Part shown: positions 33,212 to 42,763 of the stretch, piece by piece
Numbering within the stretch: the first letter of the stretch is position 1
Layout of the letters: each line of letters starts with the position of its first letter
Assembly (NCBI GenBank): GCA_013389105.1
Contig: JACADZ010000059.1
Location: 1-44,680, forward strand
Direction of reading: 5' to 3'
DNA length: 44,680 nucleotides
Source: Parvularculaceae bacterium
Lineage (GTDB): Bacteria > Pseudomonadota > Alphaproteobacteria > Caulobacterales > Parvularculaceae
Program-made: the position numbers and the translations under genes
The notes under the pieces: model-generated
The model's database searches: none
Seen by the model: the letters and a program-made list of their open reading frames with translations, nothing else
Told to the model about the DNA's origin: nothing

Positions 33212-34072
33212 CTACATCACCGTCGCGATTGCAGCTTTGCGGTCCCGCAGATCCTTCTCCATCGCGCGATAGAGTTCGCCGTAGCGGTAGAACGGCGCAC
33301 GCGGATTGAGGTGATGAACGAGGTGATAGTTCTGAAAGAGGAACATCGCGGTCAGCAGCGGCTGCAGGCGCTTGTCCTTCGCCATCAGCACGCGACTCGC
33401 CTGATGCGGGTCGCCGTGATGGTGGGGGTAATGAACGATATAGGCGAATTGCCAGGCAAGCAGGGGCGTTACGGTCAGCGCTGGTCCGATCCACAGGATG
33501 AGGATCTCCCAGCCGTAGCCGGCGGCCGTCGCCGCCGCGATCATGACGAGCGCGAGGCCGCGCCACGCCCAGGTCTCCCAGAGCGCCCGCGCCGGTGCGA
33601 GCCCTCTGCGGACAAGTCGCCACAGCCGGATCTCATAGCCGACGAGCAAGGTCGTGCAGCGAAGAAAAGTGGTTAGCGGATTGCGGCCCGCCATCCACAG
33701 ATCGCCGTCAAGCTCGGGATGGTTCGGCATGCGGTGGTGCGCGAGGTGAACCGTCCTGAAGATCGGCAGCGGCAACAACAGGAAGAACCCGCCGAACAGG
33801 CCGACCGCCTCGTTGAGCCAGCGCCACTCGGTCCTGACGCCGCAGATATTGCCGTGCACGGCCTCGTGGTTGAAATGCGCGAAAAAATAAAGGACGAGGA
33901 AATTGATCGCCGCGGCGGCCCAGTACGGAAGAACGCCCGACAGCGCGAGCGCGCAGGACGCCGCGCCGACGCCGGCGACGACCAAAAACATGAACACGAC
34001 AGGAAACGCGCTGGTCTCCACATGAGCCCGGCGCGAAGCCCTGTCGGGTGCGGCGATGTCCACTGCTGTCAT
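33212..34072 (-). CDS. Membrane fatty acid desaturase family protein
   Basis: The 286-residue protein (ATG at 34072, MTAVDIAAPDR) has four hydrophobic segments and the three histidine boxes of di-iron membrane desaturases/hydroxylases: HFNHEAVHG, HLAHHRMPNH and YHLVHHL. Such enzymes act on acyl chains, carotenoids or amino-acid derivatives; the substrate cannot be decided. It diverges from the histidine kinase at 34182 across 109 bp. Confidence 0.87.
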   Translation of the reverse strand: MTAVDIAAPDRASRRAHVETSAFPVVFMFLVVAGVGAASCALALSGVLPYWAAAAINFLVLYFFAHFNHEAVHGNICGVRTEWRWLNEAVGLFGGFFLLLPLPIFRTVHLAHHRMPNHPELDGDLWMAGRNPLTTFLRCTTLLVGYEIRLWRLVRRGLAPARALWETWAWRGLALVMIAAATAAGYGWEILILWIGPALTVTPLLAWQFAYIVHYPHHHGDPHQASRVLMAKDKRLQPLLTAMFLFQNYHLVHHLNPRAPFYRYGELYRAMEKDLRDRKAAIATVM

Positions 34073-34181
34073 TAGTACACTATTAATAATTCGCCGCGGG
34101 GGAGGCAATAGCCCCAAGCATCCGCCGGCGCACGGCAACGGCGCAAAACCGGTAACGAATGTCACGTAATTTCGCAGACGC

Positions 34182-35636
34182 ATGGCGGAAGATGTCGACA
34201 GGGAAACGATCGCGCGTCCGCGCCCTCGCGGCCTAAAGGCCGCTGGCGAGACCATCGGCCGCGCATTGTTCGGCAGTCTCGATCCTGGCCTGCTCGATTG
34301 GCGTCGCGCGCGGTTTTCTTCCGGCGACGACGAGACCGCCTACCAGCAGTTCCTTGTCGAGGTCGAAGCCCCGAAAGGACAGATCGTCAACCTTGTCGGG
34401 ATCGCGATCTACTACCTTTTCGGCATCCTCGATTTCCTGACTTTCGACTCAAATCTCGCCGCCGTGCTGACATTGAGGTGGGGCGTGGTCGGGCCGACGG
34501 CCGCCGCCATCGTTCTCATCTCCTTTCTGCCGCGGTTCCGCAAATACTTCATGGTCGGCACGGCGAGTCTTCTCGTGCTCGGCGCCGTCTCGATCATCGC
34601 CATGATCGGCCTTGCGCCTCGCGAAGGCGCGCCGCCCTATATCATCGGCATTTTCGCCATCTTCATCCTGTTCGCGTGTCTGCAGCGCCTGCGTTTCGAA
34701 GCCGCCGCCGCGATCTACGTCGCATCGTTCGCTTTGTGGTCGCTGACCGTCAACGTCATCTCGCCGAAGGGCGAAATCGAAGTGCTCTCGGGACACTTCT
34801 TTTTCGCTTGGATCACCGTCGTGTCGATGGCGACGACCTATGTTCAGGAAATCCAATCGAGGCTGCTCTACTACCGGGACCGTCAGCGCGAGGCGGACGC
34901 CGCGCGGATCAAACAGCTTCTCGTCGAAGCGACGGCCGCCGACCGGTCGAAGTCGAACTTCCTGTCGATTTTGAGCCACGAACTGAGAACGCCGCTGCAC
35001 CAGATTCTCGGCTTCGCTGAGGTCATGCAGGCGAGCCCGAGGGATGCACCGCCCGAGTCGCTGGCGCAGATCACCGCGTCCGCTCAGCAGATGCTGGGCC
35101 GGATCAGCAAGATGTTGCGCTACGCCGACGCGGCGGCGGGGACGATCAAGTTCGAGCCCGAAGAGATCTCGGCCGCAGAGCTGGTCGCCGCGCTGACGGA
35201 GCAGATGCGCGAGCGCCTGGCGAAGTCCGGCGTCACGATCAAGACGGGCGACGTTGATCGCGCCGCACTCTTCATTGACGTTTCGCACACGCTTTACGCG
35301 CTGTCCAACGTCGTCGAGAACGCGGTTTCGGCTTCCGCCAGGGGTCAATCCGTCACGGTGTCGGGCCGGCGCGCGGCGCCGAACGCCTATGTCATTCGGA
35401 TTGAAGACAGCGGGCGCGGCATGACGCCGGCGCAGATCGAGAACGCGTTCAAGCCGTTCTCCCTTGCGCAGGACGTCCGGTCGCGCGCGACGGAGGGCAC
35501 GGGGCTTGGCCTGACGCTCGCCGACAAGATCGTTCGCGATCAGCAGGGGTCCTTGACGCTCCGGTCGGCCGTCGGCGCGGGCACGACCGTCGATATTGAG
35601 CTGCCGGTCGCGGAACGCGCCCGGTCCGCGGCCTGA
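34182..35636 (+). CDS. Membrane sensor histidine kinase (PhcS-like architecture)
   Basis: The 484-residue kinase has five or six membrane helices (about 68-220) with almost no periplasmic loops. A HisKA domain follows with the phospho-His H266 (SNFLSILSHELRTPLHQ), then an HATPase_c domain with N-box SNVVENAVS, G1 EDSGRGM and G2 GTGLGLTLA. No response regulator is next to it. The sensor lies fully in the membrane, as in PhcS of Ralstonia, which senses a hydroxy-fatty-acid methyl ester. Its stop codon is only two bases from that of a convergent PhcB-like methyltransferase gene. The general function is certain; the Phc link is inferred. Confidence 0.88.
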   Translation: MAEDVDRETIARPRPRGLKAAGETIGRALFGSLDPGLLDWRRARFSSGDDETAYQQFLVEVEAPKGQIVNLVGIAIYYLFGILDFLTFDSNLAAVLTLRWGVVGPTAAAIVLISFLPRFRKYFMVGTASLLVLGAVSIIAMIGLAPREGAPPYIIGIFAIFILFACLQRLRFEAAAAIYVASFALWSLTVNVISPKGEIEVLSGHFFFAWITVVSMATTYVQEIQSRLLYYRDRQREADAARIKQLLVEATAADRSKSNFLSILSHELRTPLHQILGFAEVMQASPRDAPPESLAQITASAQQMLGRISKMLRYADAAAGTIKFEPEEISAAELVAALTEQMRERLAKSGVTIKTGDVDRAALFIDVSHTLYALSNVVENAVSASARGQSVTVSGRRAAPNAYVIRIEDSGRGMTPAQIENAFKPFSLAQDVRSRATEGTGLGLTLADKIVRDQQGSLTLRSAVGAGTTVDIELPVAERARSAA

Positions 35637-35638
35637 GC

Positions 35639-37069
35639 TCAGGCCGGCTTTTCAAGCACGAGGAAATAGATCGAATCGAGCGGATCGGGGCAGATCGACA
35701 CTCGGGCGTCCGGCGTTTCGCGCGCGAGCGCCCTCATCTCCTCAATGTTGCGGAAGTAGAGCGTCCAGTCGAGGACCTGCTCCATCGCCCAGTAGGTGCC
35801 AAGCGGCGAGTCGCTCGCATTGCCGATGATGACCTTGCCGCCGGGGCGCACGAGTTCGTAGGCGCGGCCGACGAAGCGCGTGGCCAGCAGCGGGCTGAAA
35901 TAGTCCACAAGACCCAGAGAATAGATAACGTCCTGGCCGGCGAGACCCCTGATGCCGCCGGGATCGAACATCGACTTGAACGACGTATGTCGCGCTTCGA
36001 TCGTCAGCCTGCCGCTTTCGATGAGCGGGCGCGAGCGATTGGCCGCGTATTCGAGCGCGTCGATTTCCTGGTCGACCAACGTCGCGACGAGACCGGCGGC
36101 CGGATCGAACGCGGCGAGGATGTGCTCGAGCTCGCGCGCTGGTCCCGCGCCGATGCTGGCGACACGCCGCTCCCCCGCCGCAGGCTTGGCCGCGAAGTGT
36201 TCGGCGACGATGCGCGCGAGGGTGCGCATGCGCGTGTCGATCGGCCGGCCGGCGATCAGACCGAGACCGTGCAGGAAGTTCTCCCGCAGCGTCGCTCCTT
36301 CCGGGCGCTGATCGTACATGTAGTTCATGATCTGGTAGTCGCCGGGATAGCCCATCGGCTTGACGTAGCAGCGTCGCCATGTCGCCCCGCCGACGAGGCA
36401 GGGCGTGACCGCTGCTTCGGTGTACTGCTTCATCGCTTTCAATCGCGCCTTGTCGTCGCGGACCGCGAGCGCGAGGCGGTTGCCCTGCAGCAGCAGTTCG
36501 CGCCACGCCGGTTCGACCGTCTTCATAAGGCTGCGGAAAACCGCCTCGCGTTCGGCCGGCGAATAGCCGCTCTCAGCCGATCCGAACAGACGCTCGATCC
36601 GCATGCCGTGCGCGCCCACGAACGCTGCGACATCGGCGCAGAAAGCCTTGTATTCCGGACTGACGAGATCGTGGGCGGGCAGGTCAAGCGGCGCCGCGGC
36701 GACTGCAAGCGCGTTGCGACGCTGGAGATCGGCAAGATCGAACCGCGTCCGCTCGAGCGCAAATCCGGCGACGTTGCGGCCCGATCTCAGTTCGCTGCGC
36801 GCCCGGCGCGCCGCCGCCCTGAAAATCTCCTCGCCGCGCTGCACGAGGCGCAGCACCCCGATGCGGTTCACTTCGCGAACGGCCTCGTCTGCCGGCGGCG
36901 CGCTGCCTGCCGCGCCCGAGCTGCTGATGTTCTTGAGATCGTAGCTTTCGTCGTCGAAAAACATCCGGGGCGGTTCGCCCTGGAACAGTTCGGCGCTTTC
37001 AAATCGACGGTGGCGAAACTCGCTCGCCCGTCCGCTGGCCCCGGCCAACTCCTCGTAATGTTTCGCCAT
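35639..37069 (-). CDS. SAM-dependent methyltransferase with degenerate N-terminal PilZ-like domain (PhcB-like)
   Basis: The 476-residue protein starts at ATG 37069 (MAKHYEELAG). Residues about 20-110 resemble a PilZ domain (RHRRFESAEL...YDLKNISSSGAAG). The middle has KPMGYPGDYQIMNYMYD (about 238-253), a block I associate with proteins named extracellular-factor 3-hydroxypalmitate methyl ester biosynthesis proteins. The class I SAM fold follows (RRVASIGAGPARELEHIL near 302-319, then DVIYSLGLVDYF). In Ralstonia PhcB methylates 3-hydroxy fatty acids to make a quorum signal. Activity and substrate here are inferred; it could methylate another carboxylate. Confidence 0.75.
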   Translation of the reverse strand: MAKHYEELAGASGRASEFRHRRFESAELFQGEPPRMFFDDESYDLKNISSSGAAGSAPPADEAVREVNRIGVLRLVQRGEEIFRAAARRARSELRSGRNVAGFALERTRFDLADLQRRNALAVAAAPLDLPAHDLVSPEYKAFCADVAAFVGAHGMRIERLFGSAESGYSPAEREAVFRSLMKTVEPAWRELLLQGNRLALAVRDDKARLKAMKQYTEAAVTPCLVGGATWRRCYVKPMGYPGDYQIMNYMYDQRPEGATLRENFLHGLGLIAGRPIDTRMRTLARIVAEHFAAKPAAGERRVASIGAGPARELEHILAAFDPAAGLVATLVDQEIDALEYAANRSRPLIESGRLTIEARHTSFKSMFDPGGIRGLAGQDVIYSLGLVDYFSPLLATRFVGRAYELVRPGGKVIIGNASDSPLGTYWAMEQVLDWTLYFRNIEEMRALARETPDARVSICPDPLDSIYFLVLEKPA

Positions 37070-37229
37070 TCCCGTACCTATCAAAGTGCAACTTTTTATT
37101 TTCCTCCCCGCGAGCAGTCTTCCTAAAGAAATAGTTAATTTCAACCCCTTCGGCTCGGGCTCTTTACCCTTGCTTCGAAAACGGCATACGTTTCGTTAAC
37201 GATTGTGACGAGGAGATTGCGGGGCGGTT

Positions 37230-38579
37230 ATGAAGTGGGACGCGAGGCGCTTTGTCGCTCTACTGACGATTTCAGGCGCCGTTGATGCTGCGTCATCGAC
37301 CGCGATTGCGGGCGGCTTCGCCATCGAGCAGCAGAACGCCGCCGCCCTCGGCGCCGCATTCGCCGGGGCGCAGGCGCGGGGCGCCGACCCGGGTTTCGCC
37401 GCCTACAATCCCGCCGCAATCGGCGGCGTCGACTGCCTTGACATCAGCGTAAGCGCCACCGGCGTCGCGGCGACGTCGAAATATCGCGACGCCCAGGGGC
37501 TGCTGCTCGGCTCGGTCCCGATTTCCGGCGAGGATTCGGGCGGCGGCTATATGCGCCCGGCGGCCATTCCCAACATCTCCCTCGCGCGGCCGCTTGGCGA
37601 GCGCCTCGCCGTCGGCCTCGTCCTGACCTCGCATTTCGGCCTCAAGTCGGATTTCTCGGCGGACTCGGTCCTGCGCTACCAGGCGCAGTCCTCAGAACTC
37701 CTTTCGCTCGCCGCTTCGCCGACCATCTCGTTCAAGGCGGCCGACGGCCTCACTCTCGGCGCAAGCCTTCGCCTTCAGTATGCGGACCTTTCGATCGGGG
37801 CGATCATCGACGCAGCCGGGGTCGCCGCCGCCAGCCTGATTACCGGTTTCGTTCCTGGAACGAGCGACCTCCCGGCGGAGTTCGGGGGTGACGACCTCTC
37901 GCTGGGCTTCGCCGCCGGATTCATCGCCGAGGTCTCGCCCCGGCTCACGGTCGGCGGCTCCTACAGCTCGAAAATCACTCATGACATCGAGGGCGACGCC
38001 CGCTTCGACATCGCCCAGAGCGCGGCCGCCCGCGTTCTCAATCAGGCCGCCGGTCTGTTCGCGCCGACCGGCTTTTCCACGGAATTCACGACGCCGGCGA
38101 TCGCCGGGGTCGGCCTCTCTTATCGCGCCTGCGATTGCCTGACGCTGCTCGCTTCCGCGACCTGGACGGGGTAGTCGTCCTTCGATGAGGTCGCGCTCGT
38201 TTTCGAGAACCGGGCGCAGCCGCCTGAAGTCCTGCGGCAGGACTGGCGGGACGGCTGGTCCGTTTCCGCCGGGTGGGAATGGAACTTCAGCGATGACACG
38301 GTGTTCCGCGCGGGCCTTATGTATGACGCGACGCCGGTCAACGCCGAGATCGCGAGCCCCCGAATTCCCGACGCCGATCGCCTGTGGCTCAGCATCGGCG
38401 GCTCGCGCCGGCTCGGCGAAAAGCTCTCCGGCGACATCGGCGCGGCGGTAGCGTTTTTCGACGACCGCGACCTCGTGCTTTCGGGCGCGGCGCCGGACGC
38501 GCTGTTCCGAGGATCGCTGTCGACACATCTGGCCGCGACGGCATTCGCGGTTTCGGCGCGGCTCCGTTACTCGTTCTGA
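37230..38579 (+). pseudogene. FadL/OmpP1-family outer-membrane protein with internal amber codon
   Basis: The reading frame encodes a signal peptide and then the FadL N-terminal plug sequence GGFAIEQQNAAALGAAFAGA...DPGFAAYNPAAIGG, followed by beta-strands. At 38172-38174 an in-frame TAG stops it after 314 residues. The same frame then continues without change for 135 codons (SSFDEVALVFENRAQPPEVL...ending SARLRYSF) to TGA at 38577-38579, giving the family's normal ~450 residues and a C-terminal Phe. The family pattern WTGWS has Trp at the TAG, so a TGG-to-TAG change is likely. FadL proteins import fatty acids and other hydrophobic compounds. It may be a recent pseudogene or a sequencing error. 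Confidence 0.88.
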
Positions 38580-38626
38580 CCCGGGCGGCGCTTGAGCGTT
38601 GATCCGTCCTGTCTTACGACCCTCGC

Positions 38627-39784
38627 GTGCCTTCCCTCATCGACCCCATCGAGCTCACGCGCGCGCTGGTCCGCCGGCCGTCCGTCACACCCGCCGATGA
38701 AGGCGCGCTCGACGTGCTTGAGGCGGCGCTGAGGGGAATAGGTTTCCAGACCGAGCGCCTGCGCTTCGAGGAAACGGGAACCCCGCCGGTCGACAATCTC
38801 TATGCGCGCCTTGGAGCAGGCGGGCGCCATTTCTGCTTCGCCGGCCACACCGACGTTGTGCCGACCGGACCGCTGGACGCCTGGACGCACCCGCCGTTCG
38901 CCGCCGCTGTCGAGGACGGCTTTGTCTGGGGCCGCGGCGCCGCCGACATGAAAGGCGCGATTGCCGCCTTCGTTGCAGCCGCCGAGCGCGCCTCTCGGTC
39001 CGGCGCGGCCGACGGTCATTCGATCAGCCTCCTCATCACCGGCGACGAGGAGGGCGTTGCGATCAACGGCACCCGCAAGGTGCTTAAGGCGCTCGCGGCG
39101 CGCGGCGTGACGATCGACCGCTGTCTGGTCGGGGAGCCTTCGAGCGTCGCCCGCCTCGGCGACGTCATCAAGGTCGGACGCAGGGGCAGCATGAACTGCC
39201 GCCTCGCGGTGCAAGGCCGGCAAGGTCATGTCGCCTATCCCGACCGGGCGGCCAATCCCGTGCACGCGCTCGCGGCCATGATCGGCGCGCTCGCAGAGCC
39301 GCTCGACGACGGCTTCGAGGCGTTCGAAGCGAGCCGCCTCCAGGCGACCGATCTCGAGGTCGGCAATCCGGCGCACAACGTGATTCCCGCGACGGCGCGC
39401 GCGCGGTTCAACGTGCGCTTCAATCCAAACTGGACCGGCGCCTCGCTGGAGGGACATCTGCGCGAGCGCCTCGACCGCGAGGCGGCGCGCTTTGCTGTCG
39501 CCTACGGCCTAGATGCGGTCGTGTCGGGCGAGGCGTTCCTGACCAGGGATGACGCCTTCCTCGCGCTGCTCGACGCCGCCGTCGCCGCCCATTGCGGGAG
39601 CGCGCCGGAACATTCGACCACCGGCGGCACGTCAGACGCGCGCTTCATCAAGGACTACGCCCCCGTCGCCGAGCTCGGCCTCGTCAACGCCACCATTCAC
39701 CAGGCGAACGAACGCGCGGCGGTCGCGGACATTTTGCGTCTCGCTGACATTTACGCCGAGATCCTCCGCCGAAGTTTCGCATGA
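38627..39784 (+). CDS. dapE: Succinyl-diaminopimelate desuccinylase
   Basis: DapE hydrolyses N-succinyl-LL-diaminopimelate in lysine and peptidoglycan precursor synthesis. The 385-residue M20-family enzyme starts at GTG 38627. It has the two-zinc motifs FAGHTDVVPTGP, GRGAADMKG (bridging Asp), ITGDEEG (catalytic Glu) and a late TTGGTSDARFI. Its stop overlaps the next gene as ATGA, so the two are probably coupled. Confidence 0.95.
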   Translation: MPSLIDPIELTRALVRRPSVTPADEGALDVLEAALRGIGFQTERLRFEETGTPPVDNLYARLGAGGRHFCFAGHTDVVPTGPLDAWTHPPFAAAVEDGFVWGRGAADMKGAIAAFVAAAERASRSGAADGHSISLLITGDEEGVAINGTRKVLKALAARGVTIDRCLVGEPSSVARLGDVIKVGRRGSMNCRLAVQGRQGHVAYPDRAANPVHALAAMIGALAEPLDDGFEAFEASRLQATDLEVGNPAHNVIPATARARFNVRFNPNWTGASLEGHLRERLDREAARFAVAYGLDAVVSGEAFLTRDDAFLALLDAAVAAHCGSAPEHSTTGGTSDARFIKDYAPVAELGLVNATIHQANERAAVADILRLADIYAEILRRSFA

Positions 39785-40398
39785 TCGATTTCCGCTACGC
39801 CGCAGGCCAGATCGACGCCACGCTGCGCATGGCGCAGAACCGGCCGGGCTGGACCGACGGGCTCGACCGCTCCGTGGACGGTGTATTCCGGTCTTTCGCC
39901 GCGATGGCGCTCGCCGCGCCATTCCTCGCCGTGAACGCGGCGGCGGGCCGGGTAGCAGCGCAGGAGACCGACGCGCTCACGCGCGAGCCGATCGTCACGG
40001 CGCCCTTGGCCGCCTTTCTGCCGATCCAGCTTGTCGCCGCGTATGCCGACTGGTTTGCGACGCTCGCCCTGCTCGCCTTCATTGCGCGCGCTGTCGGCGC
40101 GAGCCGCAGGGCTGCCGAGCTGATCGCCGGCTATAACTGGATCCAGCTCCCGCTCGTCGGCCTGCAGTCGATTCCGGCGGCGGCCATCTTGATGCCCGGC
40201 GAGAGCAGTCTCGCGGCCGTGCTCGTGCTGCCGGTGATCGCGATCGCGATGGCCCTGCTCTGGGGGTATTTGCGCCGGGCGCTGGCGCTTGAGCCGGCGT
40301 GGACCCTACTCCTCCTCATCCTGCTGACGCTGGTCGGCCTCGTCGCGCAGAACCTCGCAAGCTCGATCGGCTTCGGTCTCTACCGGCTGTTCGCATAA
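39781..40398 (+). CDS. Conserved integral membrane protein of unknown function
   Basis: The 205-residue protein has about five hydrophobic helices, including FAAMALAAPFLAVNAAA, LVAAYADWFATLALLAFIA and LLLLILLTLVGLVAQNL. It overlaps dapE by four bases and converges on truA with a 19-bp overlap. It is found beside dapE and truA in other alphaproteobacteria as far as I recall. There are no catalytic motifs. Function unknown. Confidence 0.8.
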   Translation: MIDFRYAAGQIDATLRMAQNRPGWTDGLDRSVDGVFRSFAAMALAAPFLAVNAAAGRVAAQETDALTREPIVTAPLAAFLPIQLVAAYADWFATLALLAFIARAVGASRRAAELIAGYNWIQLPLVGLQSIPAAAILMPGESSLAAVLVLPVIAIAMALLWGYLRRALALEPAWTLLLLILLTLVGLVAQNLASSIGFGLYRLFA

Positions 40399-41138
40399 TC
40401 GGCGGCGACGAAGTAGAGGCCCTCGGGCGGCGCGACCGGTCCGCAGCGCGCGCGATCGCGCGCCTCAAGCGCCGCCTTCACGTCCTCGGGCCGCCAGCGG
40501 CCGAGGCCGACCTCGCACAAAGTCCCAGCCATCGACCGCACCTGATGGTGCAGGAAGGACGGCGCCGCGGCGCGGATCTCGACGCGCTCGCCGCTGCGCA
40601 GGACGCTGATCGAGGAGAGCGTCTTGACCGGCGAGGCCGACTGGCACTGCGCCGCCCTGAAGGTCGTGAAGTCATGACGTCCGACGAGAAACGCCGCCGC
40701 CGCGGCCATCGCTGTCTCGTCGAGAGAGGGGCCGACGCGCCAGGCCCGCCCCGCATCGAGGGCGAGCGGCGCGCGGCGGTTGACGATCCGATAGAGATAA
40801 TGACGCGCCGTCGCCGAGAAGCGCGCGTGGAAATCCGGCGGCGCTTCGCGCGCCTCGATCACGGCGACCGGCTTGGGCTTCAGGTGGAAGTTGAGAGCGT
40901 CACGCACGGTATCCGCGTCGAACCGCGACGGCAGGTCGAGATGCGCGGTCATGCCGAGCGCGTGCACGCCGGCGTCGGTGCGCCCCGCGGCGACGGCGAC
41001 GGTCTCGACGCCGGAAAGGCGCTTCGCCGCTTCCTCGAGCGCGCCCTGGATCGAAGGGCCGTTGTCCTGGCGCTGCCAGCCGACGAAGGGCCCGCCGTCA
41101 TATTCAAGAACAAGCCTGAATCGCGTCAGCGCGGTCAC
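40380..41138 (-). CDS. truA: tRNA pseudouridine(38-40) synthase
   Basis: TruA converts uridines 38-40 in the anticodon arm of tRNAs to pseudouridine. The 252-residue protein has the family opening [20 protein letters not shown], the catalytic Asp55 in [13 protein letters not shown], and later [13 protein letters not shown]. Its ATG overlaps the fmt stop as ATGA, so the two are translated together. Confidence 0.96.
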   Translation of the reverse strand: MTALTRFRLVLEYDGGPFVGWQRQDNGPSIQGALEEAAKRLSGVETVAVAAGRTDAGVHALGMTAHLDLPSRFDADTVRDALNFHLKPKPVAVIEAREAPPDFHARFSATARHYLYRIVNRRAPLALDAGRAWRVGPSLDETAMAAAAAFLVGRHDFTTFRAAQCQSASPVKTLSSISVLRSGERVEIRAAAPSFLHHQVRSMAGTLCEVGLGRWRPEDVKAALEARDRARCGPVAPPEGLYFVAADYANSR

Positions 41139-42058
41139 AGACGTTCGCCGGGTCTTAAGGGGAATCCCCGCAGGAACTCCGCCGCCGACTGCGGCGATCG
41201 CCCCGCTCGCTGGAGGCGGACGAGTTCGACCGCGCCGTCGCCGCAGGCTGCGACAAGACGATCATCCGCATGGAGAACTTCTCCGGGCGCGCCGGACCCC
41301 TCAGCCAGGCGCGACAGCAGGATTTTCACGCGCTCATTGCCTCGCGGGGCTTCGATATACGCCCCGGGATAGGGACTGAGCCCGCGGATGCGGCGATCGA
41401 TCTCCGCGGCGGGCCGCGACCAGTCGATCCGTGCTTCGGCGCTCGAAACCTTTTCGGCGTAGACGACGCCCTCCGCCGCCTGCGGCGTCTCGACGGCCCC
41501 TCCCCGCTCGATCGCGGACAGGGCGCGGGGAAGCAGCGCCGCGCCGACGACGGCGAGTCGCGCGGCGAGGGCGCCGGCGGTGTCGTCATCGCGGATATTT
41601 ACGCGCTCCGAAAGAAGGATGGGACCTGTGTCGAGCGTCGGCTCCATGCGCATCACCTGAACCCCCGTCTCGGCGTCGCCGGCCATGATCGCGCGCTGGA
41701 TGGGCGCAGCCCCGCGCCACCGCGGCAGCAGCGAAGCGTGGAGGTTGAACGAGCCAAGCCGCGGCGCGTCGAGCACTTCCTTCGGAAGGATCAGCCCGTA
41801 GGCGACGACGACGGCGGCGTCGAGATTGAGCGCCCGAAAGGCGACGCGCTCCTCTTCGGGCTTGAAGCTTTTCGGCGTCCGGACAGGAAGGCCGTGCGCC
41901 TCGGCAAGCGCCTGCACCGGCGAGGCGCGGACTTTTTGTCCGCGACCGGACGGTTGCGGCGGGCGCGCGTAAACGGCCGCGATGTCGAAACCGGCTGCAA
42001 TCAGTTCAGCGAGCGAGGGAACGGCGAACTCCGGCGTCCCCAGAAAGGCGAGGCGCAT
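41135..42058 (-). CDS. fmt: Methionyl-tRNA formyltransferase
   Basis: Fmt formylates initiator Met-tRNA using 10-formyltetrahydrofolate. The 307-residue protein has the N-terminal [19 protein letters not shown] and the active-site block [21 protein letters not shown] with the catalytic Asn and His. The C-terminal OB-like tRNA-binding domain follows. It lies between def and truA in the same direction, so formylation and deformylation genes are adjacent. Confidence 0.96.
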   Translation of the reverse strand: MRLAFLGTPEFAVPSLAELIAAGFDIAAVYARPPQPSGRGQKVRASPVQALAEAHGLPVRTPKSFKPEEERVAFRALNLDAAVVVAYGLILPKEVLDAPRLGSFNLHASLLPRWRGAAPIQRAIMAGDAETGVQVMRMEPTLDTGPILLSERVNIRDDDTAGALAARLAVVGAALLPRALSAIERGGAVETPQAAEGVVYAEKVSSAEARIDWSRPAAEIDRRIRGLSPYPGAYIEAPRGNERVKILLSRLAEGSGAPGEVLHADDRLVAACGDGAVELVRLQRAGRSPQSAAEFLRGFPLRPGERL

Positions 42059-42134
42059 CGAGAAAACTCTCCAATCCCGGCGTGTCGCAGGCGCCGCAGC
42101 GCTTGGTTAATCCGAACGCGGCCGATCGCGCCGA

Positions 42135-42650
42135 TCACTCGGCGGCGAGCCGCTGCTCCTTCTTGATCCGCTTCAGGATGCGCTCGCGTTTGAGCCTCGA
42201 GAGGCGATCGATAAAGAGCACGCCCTCGAGATGATCCATTTCGTGCTGGATGCAGGTCGCGAGCAGCCCCTCGGCCTCAAGGACCTGCGGACGGCCGTGA
42301 TAATCAAGAAAGCTGACGCGGCACCTCGAAGGACGCTCGACCTCTTCGAAGAACTCCGGGACAGACAGGCATCCCTCCTCGTAAAGGCTTGATTCCTCGG
42401 ACTGATCCGAGACTGTCGGATTGACGAAAAACATCGGCTTCTTGTCTTCGCCCTCGCCCGCAAGGTCCATGACGACGATGCGGAGCGGCACCCCGACCTG
42501 GATCGCCGCGAGCCCGATCCCGGGGGCCTTGTACATCGTCTCCAGCATGTCATCCATCAGGGCCCGGACGCCGTCGTCGACGGTCTCGACGGGCCTTGAT
42601 TTCTCTCGCAGGCGAGGGTCGGGCGCGGTGAGGATTTCACGAATGGCCAT
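42135..42650 (-). CDS. def: Peptide deformylase
   Basis: Def removes the formyl group from the N-terminus of new proteins. With the ATG at 42650 ([15 protein letters not shown]) it has 171 residues and all three metal-site motifs: GIGLAAIQ (44-51), EGCLS (92-96) and HEMDH (136-140). An upstream start at 42704 would add 18 residues without similarity. fmt starts 76 bp after its stop. Confidence 0.96.
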   Translation of the reverse strand: MAIREILTAPDPRLREKSRPVETVDDGVRALMDDMLETMYKAPGIGLAAIQVGVPLRIVVMDLAGEGEDKKPMFFVNPTVSDQSEESSLYEEGCLSVPEFFEEVERPSRCRVSFLDYHGRPQVLEAEGLLATCIQHEMDHLEGVLFIDRLSRLKRERILKRIKKEQRLAAE

Positions 42651-42763
42651 GGCGCTCAGGTATGGCTCGGCCCCGCCGCCGTCAAGCGAGCCAAAGGCTC
42701 GCAATTTCCGGGCCTTAAGCTATAGTCCGGGGCGAGTGGTTGTGTCAGCCTTGGGGGCCGACG

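Noticed and set aside
34073-34255. Longer start for the desaturase
   Set aside because: The extra 61 residues show no similarity and overlap the divergent histidine kinase gene; the ATG at 34072 gives a normal desaturase N-terminus.
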